A stretch of DNA of 64,000 nucleotides from Devosia sp. Leaf420 (GCF_001425445.1 NZ_LMQU01000013.1:1-64000), one strand, 5' to 3'; positions 53,689 through 62,622 are shown, counted from the stretch's first letter. The notes: generated by a model not told the origin, from the letters alone. Numbers and translations are program-made.

Positions 53689-54903
53689 ATGAGCGATATT
53701 TCCGCATCCGTGCCCAAGTTTCTGCCGCCAGCGGCGGTGGATCGATCTCCGCTGTTCATCGCCGCAGCCATGCTGCTTGTCGGCTTTGCCTTCATCACCT
53801 GGCAGGTGGACCTGCGTCAGGGCGCGCTGTTCCTGATCGGCGGCGGGCTGGGCGTCGCGCTTTACCATGGCTCGTTCGGCTTTACCGGCGGCTGGAAGCG
53901 TATGGTCGTCGAGAAGCGCGGGCGCGGCATGCGGGCGCAGATGCTGACGATCGGCGTTGCAGCGCTCGCCATGATCCCACTCGTCGCGGCAGGCAATATC
54001 GGCGGTCAATCCATGGTCGGTGCGATGGCGCCCGTCGGTGTCTCGGTGCTTTTGGGCGCCGGTATTTTTGGCCTTGGCATGCAGCTTGGCGGCGGGTGCG
54101 GCTCGGGCACGCTCTTTACTGTCGGCGGCGGCTCGGCGCGCATGCTGGTGACGCTCGTTTTCTTTATCGTCGGTGCGCTGCTGGGCACGGCGCATTTGCC
54201 GTTTTGGTTGCAGCAGCCGGCGCTGCCCGCGATCAGCCTTGGCGCCGAACTCGGCGTAGCCTTTGCTCTCGCCGTCACGATCGCCGTACTGGCGCTTGTC
54301 GCGCTGATTACGGCGCTGATCGAAAAACGCGTCCACGGTTCGATCGAGGCCGAACCGGCGCCAGCGCGGCAGGGTTGGAACTGGGTTCTTTATGGTCCAT
54401 GGCCGCTGGTCGGGGCAGGGCTGGTGCTGGCGCTTCTCAATATCGCGACGCTGCTTTTGGCCGGGCACCCCTGGTCGATCACCTATGGGTTTGGGCTCTG
54501 GGGCGCCAAGATCGCTTCGGCCGTCGGTATTCCCATCGGTACTTGGGAGTTCTGGACCTGGCCCGCGCAGGCGCAGGCGCTCAATTCGAGCGTCTTGGCC
54601 GATAGTGTTTCGGTGATGGATTTCGGTCTGGTTCTGGGCGCGGCCTTAGCGGCGGCGGTTGCCGGCAAATTCGCACCGAAGGCCAAGCTGCCGCTCGGTT
54701 CGCTGATTGCGGCCATCATCGGCGGCTTGTTGATGGGGTATGGCGCGCGCCTCTCCTTCGGCTGCAATATCGGGGCGCTTTTCTCCGGTATCGCGACGGG
54801 CAGCCTTCATGGCTGGCTGTGGTTCGCTGCGGCCTTTGTCGGCTCGTTCGCGGGTGTGTGGCTGCGGCCGGTTTTTGGTCTTGATGGATTTGCCAAGAAA
54901 TGA
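53689..54903 (+). CDS. YeeE/YedE-family thiosulfate transporter (TsuA-like)
   Basis: An inner-membrane protein of 404 residues, about 11 helices. The Cys-bearing repeats GLGMQLGGGCGSGTLFTVGGG and YGARLSFGCNIGALFSGIA are the YeeE/TsuA signature; in TsuA the conserved Cys line the thiosulfate path. Starting with a Ser-rich N-terminus. The last 4 bp overlap the start of the next gene (ATGA). With the exported rhodanese upstream it fits uptake or processing of thiosulfate-type sulfur. Which sulfur compound is carried is inference. Confidence 0.88.
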   Translation: MSDISASVPKFLPPAAVDRSPLFIAAAMLLVGFAFITWQVDLRQGALFLIGGGLGVALYHGSFGFTGGWKRMVVEKRGRGMRAQMLTIGVAALAMIPLVAAGNIGGQSMVGAMAPVGVSVLLGAGIFGLGMQLGGGCGSGTLFTVGGGSARMLVTLVFFIVGALLGTAHLPFWLQQPALPAISLGAELGVAFALAVTIAVLALVALITALIEKRVHGSIEAEPAPARQGWNWVLYGPWPLVGAGLVLALLNIATLLLAGHPWSITYGFGLWGAKIASAVGIPIGTWEFWTWPAQAQALNSSVLADSVSVMDFGLVLGAALAAAVAGKFAPKAKLPLGSLIAAIIGGLLMGYGARLSFGCNIGALFSGIATGSLHGWLWFAAAFVGSFAGVWLRPVFGLDGFAKK

Positions 54904-55316
54904 GCACGCGCAACACTCTGCTTTTCGGCGCGGCTCTCGCAGTCACTACCGCTGCCGTGGCCTATGATCATGTGACCAATCCTGTGCCGGCGCGACCATC
55001 CGCTCAGGTCGCGGCGAGCAGCGGCTCGGCTGCCCCTTGTGCAGCCGGCGCGGCGCCGTGCGCCGCGGGTGCCGTCGCGCCTTGTGCGGCCGGGGCGCCC
55101 GCTGCTCCATGCGCTGCAGGTGCGCCGATGAAGGCTGCGCCTCCGCCGCCGCCAGCCGTGCCGCAGGCAACAAGTCAGAAGGCTTCGCCGCCACCGCCCC
55201 CGGCGCAAAGACCGGTTGCGGAGACGAGCGAGCCGGCAAAAGCCGCACCGCCGCCGCCACCCAAGGTGAAGCCTGAGGGTGAAGAAGCGCCCGAGCTCGT
55301 CGTGGACGCAAACTGA
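54900..55316 (+). CDS. Exported PCAAGA-repeat protein
   Basis: A 138-residue protein with one N-terminal helix (about 5-22; signal or anchor). Four PCAAGA units follow, giving evenly spaced Cys47, 54, 62 and 71, then a Pro-rich tail with three runs of five Pro. Low-complexity, low in charge, apparently unstructured. It overlaps the thiosulfate transporter gene by 4 bp and the next gene by 1 bp (TGATG). Regular Cys in a flexible exported chain next to a sulfurtransferase suggests a sulfur carrier or metal ligand, which is a guess. I know of no characterised family. Confidence 0.75.
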   Translation: MSTRNTLLFGAALAVTTAAVAYDHVTNPVPARPSAQVAASSGSAAPCAAGAAPCAAGAVAPCAAGAPAAPCAAGAPMKAAPPPPPAVPQATSQKASPPPPPAQRPVAETSEPAKAAPPPPPKVKPEGEEAPELVVDAN

Positions 55317-55882
55317 TGGACAGCGAGCGGGATCGCGCGTTGGCGGAGATCGCCTATTGCGAAAGCATCCTCGCCAAGGGCGGTCTCACCGTTCTCAGCG
55401 ATCTCTTTCGCGGCGTATCGGACATCGCTGCCTGGGATCATTATCCGGCGGGCGATGTGTTCGATCCCGTCAGCGGGTCGCAGTGGTATTATCATTGTCA
55501 CCCTGCGGAAGAGGGCTCAAGCGAGCACGGCCACTTTCATTGCTTCATCCGCCCCAAGGGTGCGCAAGGGCCAATCCATCATCTCATCGCCGTCGGCGTC
55601 GATCAGAACGGCAAGATGTTGCGGCTCTTCACGGTGAACCAGTGGGTCGTCGGTGACGATTGGGCGGATGCTGTTACCATCGTCGGATTACTCGACCGCT
55701 TTGATATGGCCATGCCCAGCCCGTCCTACCTCGTCAATCGCTGGCTGACCGCCGTGCTCGTCGCTTACAAGACGGAGATTGAGGGGCTGCTGAATGAGCG
55801 CGATAGAGTCCTTGCGGCGCATCCTAATGCCGATGTGCATAACGATCGCAGTCTTGAAGTCACGTCCTCTTTCAGCGTCTAA
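55316..55882 (+). CDS. DUF6969-type protein
   Basis: A 188-residue soluble protein. The core WDHYPAGDVFDP, then GSQWYYHCHPAEEG and EHGHFHCFIRP, is rich in His and has two Cys, which suggests a metal site. The family name DUF6969 is from memory. It starts one base inside the preceding gene (TGATG), so it closes a four-gene unit: rhodanese, thiosulfate transporter, PCAAGA protein and this one. No signal peptide, so it should stay cytosolic. Function unknown. Confidence 0.65.
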   Translation: MDSERDRALAEIAYCESILAKGGLTVLSDLFRGVSDIAAWDHYPAGDVFDPVSGSQWYYHCHPAEEGSSEHGHFHCFIRPKGAQGPIHHLIAVGVDQNGKMLRLFTVNQWVVGDDWADAVTIVGLLDRFDMAMPSPSYLVNRWLTAVLVAYKTEIEGLLNERDRVLAAHPNADVHNDRSLEVTSSFSV

Positions 55883-55976
55883 TTAATCTTGCGCTAGGCG
55901 GAACCGCAGCGCGGATTCGGCGTTTCGTCGAATGGCTAAGTGGTTTGTGCGTGGCTTTTCTGGGGATGGGGTACAC

Positions 55977-57422
55977 ATGGGCGAGGTTGACTACGCACGC
56001 ATATTCGACGTGCTCCCCAGCCCGTTCATGGTCGTCGATAAAGAACTTCGCTACATCGCGGCAAACCGTGCCTATCTCGAAACAACCGGTCGCAGCTTCG
56101 ACGAAATCGCTGGGCAAAAGGTTTTCGAACTTTTTCCAAATCCAGGAGAGAGCGGCGATCGCTTAAGGGCATCGATCGATAAGGTTATGGCCACGGGCCA
56201 GCCCGATACGCTCGCGTATCTGGCCTATCCCATTTCGCGGAGCTCTGGCGGGGAAGTCGAGAACCGCTATTGGACGGCAGTGCATGTCCCGGTGCTCGAT
56301 GCCGATGGTTCCGTGAAATACGTGATGCAGAACACGGTCGATGTCACAGAATTCGCGCGCATTCGCGCCGCCGCGACGGTGCCGTTTACCTCGCTCTCCG
56401 CCGAGACGCGGTTGATCGAGCGCACGCGCGAAGTCGAAGCGGCCAATGCCGATTTCCGCCGGCTGTTTCAGCAAGCGCCCGCGTTCTTCGCGATTCTGTC
56501 CGGGCCCACCCACGTTTTCACCTTTGCATCGGATTCCTACCTACGCCTAGTCGGTGGACGACGCCTTTTGGGCTGTTCTGTCGGCGAGGCGATGCCTGAG
56601 GTGCGCGATCAGGGCTTTATCGAATTGCTCGATCGGGTCTTCGTCGAAGGCTATGTGCATCAGGCAGAAGGCGCGCGGCTCATGCTGGTGCGCGACGAGG
56701 GCAAAGCGCCAGAGGAGACGTTCCTCGATTTTTCCTATCACCCTATTCGCGATCCCTCGGGCGAGATCACCGGTGTGTTCGTGCAGGGCACGGACCGTAC
56801 GGAATCCGTGCGTGCGGCACGGCGCCAGCGTCTCTTGATCGATGAGCTCAATCATAGGGTGAACAATACGCTGGCAACCGTGCAGTCGATTGCCGCGCAG
56901 ACGCTGCGCAGCACCGCCGATACGATCAAGGCGCGGGAAGCGTTTCAGGCGCGCATCCAGGCATTGTCGAAGGCACACAGCATGCTCAGCGACCGAAGCT
57001 GGCACGATACCGAGATCGGCCGGCTCGTCTGCCAGGAACTGAGCGCCTATGAAGGCGCGCAGGTGCGCTATGCCGGGCCCGAACTGGTGGTCAATTCCAA
57101 ATGCACCATCGCGCTGGCCCTGCTGTTGCATGAGCTGGCGACCAATGCGGCAAAGCACGGTGCGCTTTCCGTGCCCGATGGGGTCGTGGCGGTGTCGTGG
57201 CGGGAAGATCCTGAAAAGAATTTGGTTTTGGAGTGGTCCGAGAACGGAGGTCCCGCCGTATCCGCCCCGTCACGTCGTGGCTTCGGATCGCGACTTCTCG
57301 ACACAGTCGTAACCGGTGAACTTGGCGGGCAACTCGATGTCCGCTATGAGCCCACGGGTATCTTCGCGCGCCTCGTCATTCCGCCGGCCGCCTACATCGC
57401 TCAGGAGTTGGCCCTTGGCTAA
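55977..57422 (+). CDS. HWE-type histidine kinase with PAS domains
   Basis: A 481-residue soluble sensor kinase. PAS domain 1 (about 5-125): ARIFDVLPSPFMVVDKELRY and YVMQNTVDVTEF. PAS domain 2 (about 155-280): FFAILSGPTHVFTFASDSYL and VFVQGTDRTE. The kinase begins with the HWE/HisKA_2 box LLIDELNHRVNNTLATVQSI, phospho-His293, and ends with LLLHELATNAAKHGALS and RRGFGSRLLDT. The start MGEVDYARIFDV follows GGGG; an upstream ATG at 55932 is less likely. The receiver gene overlaps its end by 8 bp. Signal unknown; HWE kinases commonly sense light or redox state through PAS. Confidence 0.9.
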   Translation: MGEVDYARIFDVLPSPFMVVDKELRYIAANRAYLETTGRSFDEIAGQKVFELFPNPGESGDRLRASIDKVMATGQPDTLAYLAYPISRSSGGEVENRYWTAVHVPVLDADGSVKYVMQNTVDVTEFARIRAAATVPFTSLSAETRLIERTREVEAANADFRRLFQQAPAFFAILSGPTHVFTFASDSYLRLVGGRRLLGCSVGEAMPEVRDQGFIELLDRVFVEGYVHQAEGARLMLVRDEGKAPEETFLDFSYHPIRDPSGEITGVFVQGTDRTESVRAARRQRLLIDELNHRVNNTLATVQSIAAQTLRSTADTIKAREAFQARIQALSKAHSMLSDRSWHDTEIGRLVCQELSAYEGAQVRYAGPELVVNSKCTIALALLLHELATNAAKHGALSVPDGVVAVSWREDPEKNLVLEWSENGGPAVSAPSRRGFGSRLLDTVVTGELGGQLDVRYEPTGIFARLVIPPAAYIAQELALG

Positions 57423-57783
57423 ATTTGCTGGAAGCCGGATATTCGTCGTCGAAGACGAGACGCTGGTCCTCTTCAACCTCGAGGACATCCTTACCGATCT
57501 CGGCTGCGAAGTTGCCGGGCAGGCCATGCGGCTCGACAAGGCTGTCGAATTGGCAAAGACGGTCGGCGAAGTCGACGCGGCCATTCTCGACGTTAATATC
57601 GGCGGGACCACGGTGTTTCCCGCCGCGCAGATCCTCGCGGAGCGGGGCGTGCCATTGCTGTTTGCCACGGGCTATGGCCGCGATGGGCTTCCCGATGAGT
57701 GGCAGGGCCATGCCGTCATCGTCAAACCCTATTCGCCGCAGGATGTCGAACGCGCACTCGGACCGCTGCTCGACAAGCAATAG
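57415..57783 (+). CDS. Single-domain response regulator
   Basis: A 122-residue receiver with no output domain: VEDETLVLFNLEDI at the start, phospho-Asp in AAILDVNIGG, Thr in FATGYG and Lys in IVKPYSP. TTG at 57415 is the start; AGGAG lies 7 bp before, and it overlaps the kinase stop by 8 bp, so translation is coupled. Such stand-alone receivers with HWE kinases act as phosphate sinks or relays. The long upstream extension of the open frame is inside the kinase gene and was rejected. Confidence 0.88.
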   Translation: MAKFAGSRIFVVEDETLVLFNLEDILTDLGCEVAGQAMRLDKAVELAKTVGEVDAAILDVNIGGTTVFPAAQILAERGVPLLFATGYGRDGLPDEWQGHAVIVKPYSPQDVERALGPLLDKQ

Positions 57784-57908
57784 TCGCCTTCGCTTTTACC
57801 GTTCGACGCAAAATCCAAGAAAACCCATTGGTTCTGCTGCCATTTCTGCCATAAGCTCGACAGTTAAGGCTCAATGGGCCTTAAAGATCCGGCGTTCTGG
57901 GGGAATGC

Positions 57909-58247
57909 ATGAACATCTATTTGACGGGGGCTGCGCTTGCACTTGGCCTTGCCCTCGCGTCACCGTCACTCGCGGCCACCGGCCAATGTTCGCTTACCGG
58001 CTTTGGCACCTTCGATTGCGATGTCGAAACCGATGGTAGCGGCCTGACTTTTGGCCTTCCCGATGGCCAGACATTTGCCTTTGCAGCCGTAAACGAAAGC
58101 GAAGGCCTCGGCTATCTGATCGCCGCCGATGCTTCACCAGGTCAGCGGCCAGAGGAGCTAGGCGAATTTGCGCCGCTCGCCAATGAGGCTGGTTGCTGGC
58201 AGTCCCAGAAGGACGAGACGAAATTCTGCGCCGCGGTGTCGCAATGA
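57909..58247 (+). CDS. Small secreted Cys protein, paralogue A
   Basis: A 112-residue exported protein; signal peptide about 1-22 (ending SLAATG). Cys pattern QCSLTGFGTFDCDVE ... GCWQSQKDETKFCA. The next gene has the same pattern (RCF..GEYDCDFE ... ACWVSDATETQICA), so the two are diverged tandem copies. Four Cys could form two disulfides. The stop overlaps the next start (ATGA). Family not recognised. Confidence 0.75.
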   Translation: MNIYLTGAALALGLALASPSLAATGQCSLTGFGTFDCDVETDGSGLTFGLPDGQTFAFAAVNESEGLGYLIAADASPGQRPEELGEFAPLANEAGCWQSQKDETKFCAAVSQ

Positions 58248-58567
58248 TCGGCCGCGTTGCCTGCGTGTGCTTCGTTCTTGTCGCAGGAGCCACGGGTGCT
58301 TTCGCCAAGGACGCGCGCTGTTTCACCACCGATGACGGCGAATATGATTGCGACTTTGAAGCCACCGACGATGCGGGCAGTTTCCGCATTTCTGCCGAAG
58401 GCAAGCCCACCTTCGAGGTCTTTATCGAGGGTGGTCAGGCCTATGCCGGTGCTGTCTTTGAACCGGGTGGTCGCAGTGTTTCGCTGCCGGGGACTTATTT
58501 TCGCTCCGAAGAAGATCCAGCCTGCTGGGTGAGCGATGCGACCGAAACCCAAATCTGTGCGTGGTAA
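58244..58567 (+). CDS. Small secreted Cys protein, paralogue B
   Basis: A 107-residue exported protein; signal peptide about 1-21 (ending AFAKDA). It shares the Cys framework and the DC(D) and CW motifs of paralogue A. ATG at 58244 is chosen (overlap with the preceding stop); a longer upstream frame adds residues lacking a signal. The hydrolase gene starts at its stop codon (TAATG). The three form one translationally coupled unit. Confidence 0.75.
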   Translation: MIGRVACVCFVLVAGATGAFAKDARCFTTDDGEYDCDFEATDDAGSFRISAEGKPTFEVFIEGGQAYAGAVFEPGGRSVSLPGTYFRSEEDPACWVSDATETQICAW

Positions 58568-59427
58568 TGGACGAATTCAGTATTGAGATCGATGGCGCCG
58601 AACTGACCGGCGTCGAGCTTGGTGATGGCCTGCCGGTGGTTTTTCTTCACGCCGGCGTTTGCGACAATCGCATGTGGCACGAACAGATGCGTGTGGCCGC
58701 CGAGAGTGGCTGGCACGCGATTGCCTATGATCGGCGCGGCTATGGCGACAGCACCAGCCCCGACGAGCCCTTTAGCCATGTCGACGATCTCGAAGCTCTT
58801 CTAGACGCCTTCGACATTCACGCCGCCATTTTTGTCGGCTGTTCGCTCGGCGGTGGTCTCGCCATAGATTTTGCCCTGCGCCATCCCGGCCGCGTCATCG
58901 GCCTCGTCTTGATCGGCACATCGGTCACCGGCGCACCATGGAGCGCCACCGAGGAAGAGCGCGCCATCGAGATGGTGGAGGAAGACGCCTGGGAGCGGGG
59001 CGATCTAGAGTTCATGAACAAGGTGCAGGCGCATGAGTGGCTCGATGGGCCGCGCGCACAGAGCGGCCGTGTCGGCGGGGAGGCGCGGAAGCTCTTTCTC
59101 GATATGAACGCCAAGGCGCTGGCAAAGCCCGAACTGACCCAGATCGCGCGCGAGCCGGAGGCCTGGCCGCGCGTGCAGGAGATCACGGCGCCAACCATGC
59201 TGATCGTCGGCGATGAGGATTTCACCGCACTGATCGAGCGGCATGAGCATTTGTCCGAAACCATGCCCAATTCATTCGCGGCCGTTCTCGAAGGCGCTGC
59301 GCATATTCCGAGCATCGAACAGCCGGCCATGATCAACCGCATGCTCGAGGAGTTTCTCGATGCGTTGGCGGGCGATGAAGGCGAATTCGATGTGGATGAA
59401 GAGGGCGAGGAGCCGCTGCCGGAATGA
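58567..59427 (+). CDS. Alpha/beta hydrolase
   Basis: 286 residues, cytosolic. The oxyanion region VVFLHAGVCDNRMW, the nucleophile elbow VGCSLGGG with catalytic Ser, the Asp in LIVGDEDF and the His in GAAHIPSIEQP give a complete triad. A cap insertion lies about 130-190. The C-terminus is very acidic (DEEGEEPLPE). ATG 58567 lies in the stop of the previous gene. Substrate unknown. Confidence 0.88.
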   Translation: MDEFSIEIDGAELTGVELGDGLPVVFLHAGVCDNRMWHEQMRVAAESGWHAIAYDRRGYGDSTSPDEPFSHVDDLEALLDAFDIHAAIFVGCSLGGGLAIDFALRHPGRVIGLVLIGTSVTGAPWSATEEERAIEMVEEDAWERGDLEFMNKVQAHEWLDGPRAQSGRVGGEARKLFLDMNAKALAKPELTQIAREPEAWPRVQEITAPTMLIVGDEDFTALIERHEHLSETMPNSFAAVLEGAAHIPSIEQPAMINRMLEEFLDALAGDEGEFDVDEEGEEPLPE

Positions 59428-59462
59428 ATCCGCCCATGCAGTCAACAGATTGAAAGATAAAG

Positions 59463-59491
59463 AAAAGGCCGGAGTTTTGCTCCGGCCTTTT
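59463..59491. terminator. Bidirectional intrinsic terminator
   Basis: An 8-bp perfect stem GGCCGGAG/CTCCGGCC with a TTTTG loop, flanked by AAAA on the left and TTTT on the right. It serves both the hydrolase operon and the convergent host-attachment gene. Confidence 0.88.
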
Positions 59492-59494
59492 GCG

Positions 59495-59944
59495 TCAGAC
59501 GGCGATGATGCCATCGAGATGTTTGTCGATGGCAGGCGTCGGGATGTTGGTCAGGTCCTTGTCGAGTTCGGCGACGATTGTTTTCTTCACGTGGTCCGAC
59601 ATGACCTTGCGGAAATTACCCAGTGCGATCGGTGCTGCGGCCACGACGAGGCGGTCGTAGGCGCCTTCGAGGGCCTTTTTATCCAGTACAGCGGCAACGG
59701 AGCGCACGAATTCGGCTTCGCGGTGCTGAGCCGGATCGGTCTTGGGCTCCATGGAGGAGCGGGCAGAGCCGCCCGACGAATGGCCGCGGCCCGGCTTGTC
59801 GCTATCGATGTCCTGGCTCTGGAGCGGTTCGATGGACCAATCGAGCCCCTTGATGGTCGTTAGGCCCTTGCCTGGTCCATGGTGTTCGAGGACGCGGGCC
59901 TGGGTGCCATCGGCGATCAAGATCCAGGTGACGGTCTTTTTCAT
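59495..59944 (-). CDS. Host attachment-type protein
   Basis: 149 residues, cytosolic. N-terminal TWILIADGTQARVLEHHGPG is the family start, and the core has EAEFVRSVAAVLDKKALEGAYDRLVVAAAP followed by LGNFRKVMSDHVKKTIVAELDKDLTNIP. This matches the host-attachment family of Agrobacterium and relatives, also placed near eRF1-like baeRF folds. Function is uncertain despite the name. The ATG at 59944 has good context; the longer frame to 60058 lacks family residues. Confidence 0.85.
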   Translation of the reverse strand: MKKTVTWILIADGTQARVLEHHGPGKGLTTIKGLDWSIEPLQSQDIDSDKPGRGHSSGGSARSSMEPKTDPAQHREAEFVRSVAAVLDKKALEGAYDRLVVAAAPIALGNFRKVMSDHVKKTIVAELDKDLTNIPTPAIDKHLDGIIAV

Positions 59945-60129
59945 CTGCTGCTCCTGCAAGTATCTGGTGTGGTCCGCATTGCACGGACCACTCACCAAAC
60001 GCAGCCAAACGGCAAAAGGTTGGCGTCTCCGATCAGCAAAGGCGGTTGGTGCGATCACAAACTATGATTGGCGGCTCAGTTATTTGGCTGCTAGGTGTGC
60101 CTGGCGCCCAAGTGGGGCGGAGTCCTTCC

Positions 60130-61080
60130 ATGACCTTGCCTGAACAGGCTCCCGAAGTCGCCGCAACTACGGCCGCGCCTTTGGTTGCAGATCCCATCCA
60201 GAGCCGTAATGGCGTCCTCGCCGCCTTAGCCGCTTACCTCTTCTGGGGTTTCCTGCCGATCCTCTTCCGCGCGCTCGATTCCGTCGGGTCCGTGCTGATC
60301 GTGGCGGAGCGCACGCTGTTTTCGCTGGTGCTGCTTGGGATCATTCTTGCCGTCGGTGCAGGATTTCGCGAAGTGCGCCAGCTTCTGACCAATTGGAGGA
60401 CGCTGCGGATTATCGCGCTTTCGACAGCGCTTCTCGTCGCCAATTGGTTGCTCTATGTTTGGGCGGTCGAGACCGGGCAGGTGCTGGAAGCAAGTTTTGG
60501 CTATTTCATCAATCCGCTGGTCAATGTCGCCATCGGCATGATCTTTCTCGGCGAGCGGCAGAACCGGTTGCAGACCATCGCGATCGCAATTGCTGTGGTG
60601 GCGATTGGCATCCAAGCGGTTGGGCTCGGGAAATTTCCGTCCATCGCCGTCAGCCTCGCGCTGACCTTTGGGTTTTACGGCTTCTTCCGCAAGACCGCGC
60701 CATCGGGTCCGACGTCCGGGCTTTTCGCCGAGACCATGGTCGCCGCGCCGTTTGCACTGGCTTATGTGGCGTTCGATATCGCGACCAAGGGTTTGGGACC
60801 GCATGCCGATCCGACCATGATGACGCTGCTGGTGCTGACGGGTCCGGCGACCGCTGTGCCGCTCTTGCTCTTTGCTTATGGGGTGCGCCGCCTGCGTCTA
60901 ACGACCATCGGCATGTTCCAGTATCTCGCGCCGTCGATCCAGTTTTTGGTGGCGGTCATGCTGTTTGGCGAGCATCTCAACGGCACGCGCCTTGTCAGCT
61001 TCGGGCTGATCTGGCTGTCCCTGGCGGTCTTTTCCTATGACAGTTTCCGGCAGCGCGGTGCCAACCGCGCCGCCGCTTAG
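60130..61080 (+). CDS. rarD: EamA/RarD-family transporter
   Basis: Ten-helix inner-membrane permease of 316 residues. Two EamA repeats are readable; FWGFLPILFRALDSVGSVLI, EASFGYFINPLVNVAIGMIFLGER and PATAVPLLLFAYGVRRLRLTTIG are RarD type. The ATG at 60130 is chosen; upstream frame is not membrane-like. Substrate unknown; family members were named after chloramphenicol sensitivity in Pseudomonas. Ends 5 bp before the convergent gene. Confidence 0.87.
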   Translation: MTLPEQAPEVAATTAAPLVADPIQSRNGVLAALAAYLFWGFLPILFRALDSVGSVLIVAERTLFSLVLLGIILAVGAGFREVRQLLTNWRTLRIIALSTALLVANWLLYVWAVETGQVLEASFGYFINPLVNVAIGMIFLGERQNRLQTIAIAIAVVAIGIQAVGLGKFPSIAVSLALTFGFYGFFRKTAPSGPTSGLFAETMVAAPFALAYVAFDIATKGLGPHADPTMMTLLVLTGPATAVPLLLFAYGVRRLRLTTIGMFQYLAPSIQFLVAVMLFGEHLNGTRLVSFGLIWLSLAVFSYDSFRQRGANRAAA

Positions 61081-61085
61081 CGGTC

Positions 61086-61595
61086 TTAGAACGCCATCTT
61101 GGTTGCCGAATCCCAGTGCTCGTCGGCCTTGCCGTCGACGATGCGCCAGGTGTCGTACCAGGTTGTGGTGTATTTCTGGCCCGGATTTGCTGGATCGTCC
61201 TCGGTGCGCACTGTGCCGACGGTCACGAGATCGCCCTCGGCCGTCACGAAGACGACCGGTGACTTGATCTTGTCCTCGACCGCAGTCGGCTGAACCTTCA
61301 GCGTCTCGGTGAAGAATTTGACGACGCCATCGAGGCCGGAAGCGGCATTGGGATTGTGCTGGATATAGCGTTCGGTGAGCAGATCGCCGGCCTTGTCCCA
61401 ATTGTTGGCTTCGAGCAGCACGCGGAAGATATCGTAGACCACCTGCTTGTTGGCGTTGAGCTGCGGATCGGTGCTCGTAAAGAGCGCATCCTTGTCGGCG
61501 GCTTCCACCACTGCTTCCTGAGCATGGAGTGCGGTTACGCCGGTGATGCTCGTGACGGCCAGGGCAATGGCCATCATGCTGGTTTTCAAATTCAT
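61086..61595 (-). CDS. Secreted SnoaL/NTF2-like protein
   Basis: 169 residues with signal peptide about 1-25 (ending LHAQEA). The SnoaL-like fold (about 50-165) shows LLEANNWDKAGDLLTERYIQHNPNA, DGVVKFFTE, VVFVTAEGDLVTVGTV and TWYDTWRIVDGKADEHWDS. The ERYIQHNP and WRIVDGK.EHWD blocks are typical of predicted ester cyclase/SnoaL proteins. Enzyme activity not assured. Stands alone, convergent with rarD. Confidence 0.85.
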   Translation of the reverse strand: MNLKTSMMAIALAVTSITGVTALHAQEAVVEAADKDALFTSTDPQLNANKQVVYDIFRVLLEANNWDKAGDLLTERYIQHNPNAASGLDGVVKFFTETLKVQPTAVEDKIKSPVVFVTAEGDLVTVGTVRTEDDPANPGQKYTTTWYDTWRIVDGKADEHWDSATKMAF

Positions 61596-61670
61596 CGTTC
61601 TCTCCGTGTCGGCATTGGTCGACCCACGCAGAGAATTAGATATGACGAGGCGCTTCGTTAAGGAGGCACT

Positions 61671-62585
61671 TTACCGGCTAATAGGAACCTGAGGGTGCGT
61701 GCGTGCCGCGCGGATCACCCGGCCGATCTGCTCAAATGTGTCCGTCAGCGGGGTTGCCTCGCGCCAAACCAGAGCCAGTTGCCGCCCGGCCTGCGGGTCG
61801 TCGAGCCGGTGGACCGCAATGCGCGGGTCGCTGGCTTCCTTGCGCAGCGCAATCTGGGGCAGCAGCGTCACGCCTTGACCATTGGCGACGAATTCGACGA
61901 TCGTCGAGAGCGATGTCGCGGCGAAAGTGCGGGTCGAGCGCTCCCCTTCAAGGCGGCAGGCCGAAATAGTCTGGTCGCGAAAGCAGTGACCCTCGTCGAG
62001 CAGTAGAATACGCCCAGGCTCGAGAGCCTCGAGCGAAACGGGCCCATCTGGCATTTCCGACTGCGATGTCGCCAGAACGAATGGGTCTTCGAACAGTGGA
62101 AAGAGCGCGAGCTTCGGTCCGCCCGGCGGGGGCAGGGAGGCGATCAGCGCCAGGTCCAGCGCGCCGCTCTGCACGCTTTCGAGCATGGCTTCAGTGCGGC
62201 TCTCGCTGACGGTGAATTTGATCTGCGGCAGGGCTTCGGTCAGCGCCGGAAAAATCTCCGGCAGCAGATAGGGCGCCACCGTGGGAATGAGCCCGAAGCG
62301 GATCGGCCGATCGAGCCGCCCTCCGCGGCGCAAGGCGAAGTCATCGAGCGCTTCTGCAGCAGCTACCGCAGGTTTGGCGCGTTCGATGAAATCGCACCCA
62401 AACGGGGTCAGGCGGATGCCTGATTTCAACCGATCGAAAAGCTGTGTCCCGCAAAGCGTTTCGAGCGACAGGATCTGTTGGGAGAGGGCCGGTTGGGAGA
62501 CGGCGCATTCCTCGGCGGCCTGCCCGAAATGCCCTGTCCGTGCCACAGCCAGCGCGTATTTCATCTGCTTGAGCGTAATCGTCAC
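61671..62585 (-). CDS. oxyR: Hydrogen peroxide-sensing regulator OxyR
   Basis: A LysR-type regulator, 304 residues, with N-terminal winged helix (about 1-60) and effector domain. The redox Cys pair is preserved: Cys201 in DEGHCFRDQ and Cys210 in TISACRLEG, nine apart as in E. coli Cys199/208. The GTG at 62585 is chosen. It is divergent from katG with a 93-bp gap holding an OxyR-like site, so it probably activates katG and controls itself. Confidence 0.95.
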   Translation of the reverse strand: MTITLKQMKYALAVARTGHFGQAAEECAVSQPALSQQILSLETLCGTQLFDRLKSGIRLTPFGCDFIERAKPAVAAAEALDDFALRRGGRLDRPIRFGLIPTVAPYLLPEIFPALTEALPQIKFTVSESRTEAMLESVQSGALDLALIASLPPPGGPKLALFPLFEDPFVLATSQSEMPDGPVSLEALEPGRILLLDEGHCFRDQTISACRLEGERSTRTFAATSLSTIVEFVANGQGVTLLPQIALRKEASDPRIAVHRLDDPQAGRQLALVWREATPLTDTFEQIGRVIRAARTHPQVPISR

Positions 62586-62586
62586 G

Positions 62587-62622
62587 ATAACTTTTTCCTA
62601 TCGGTGGAGAAAGAATTATCGA

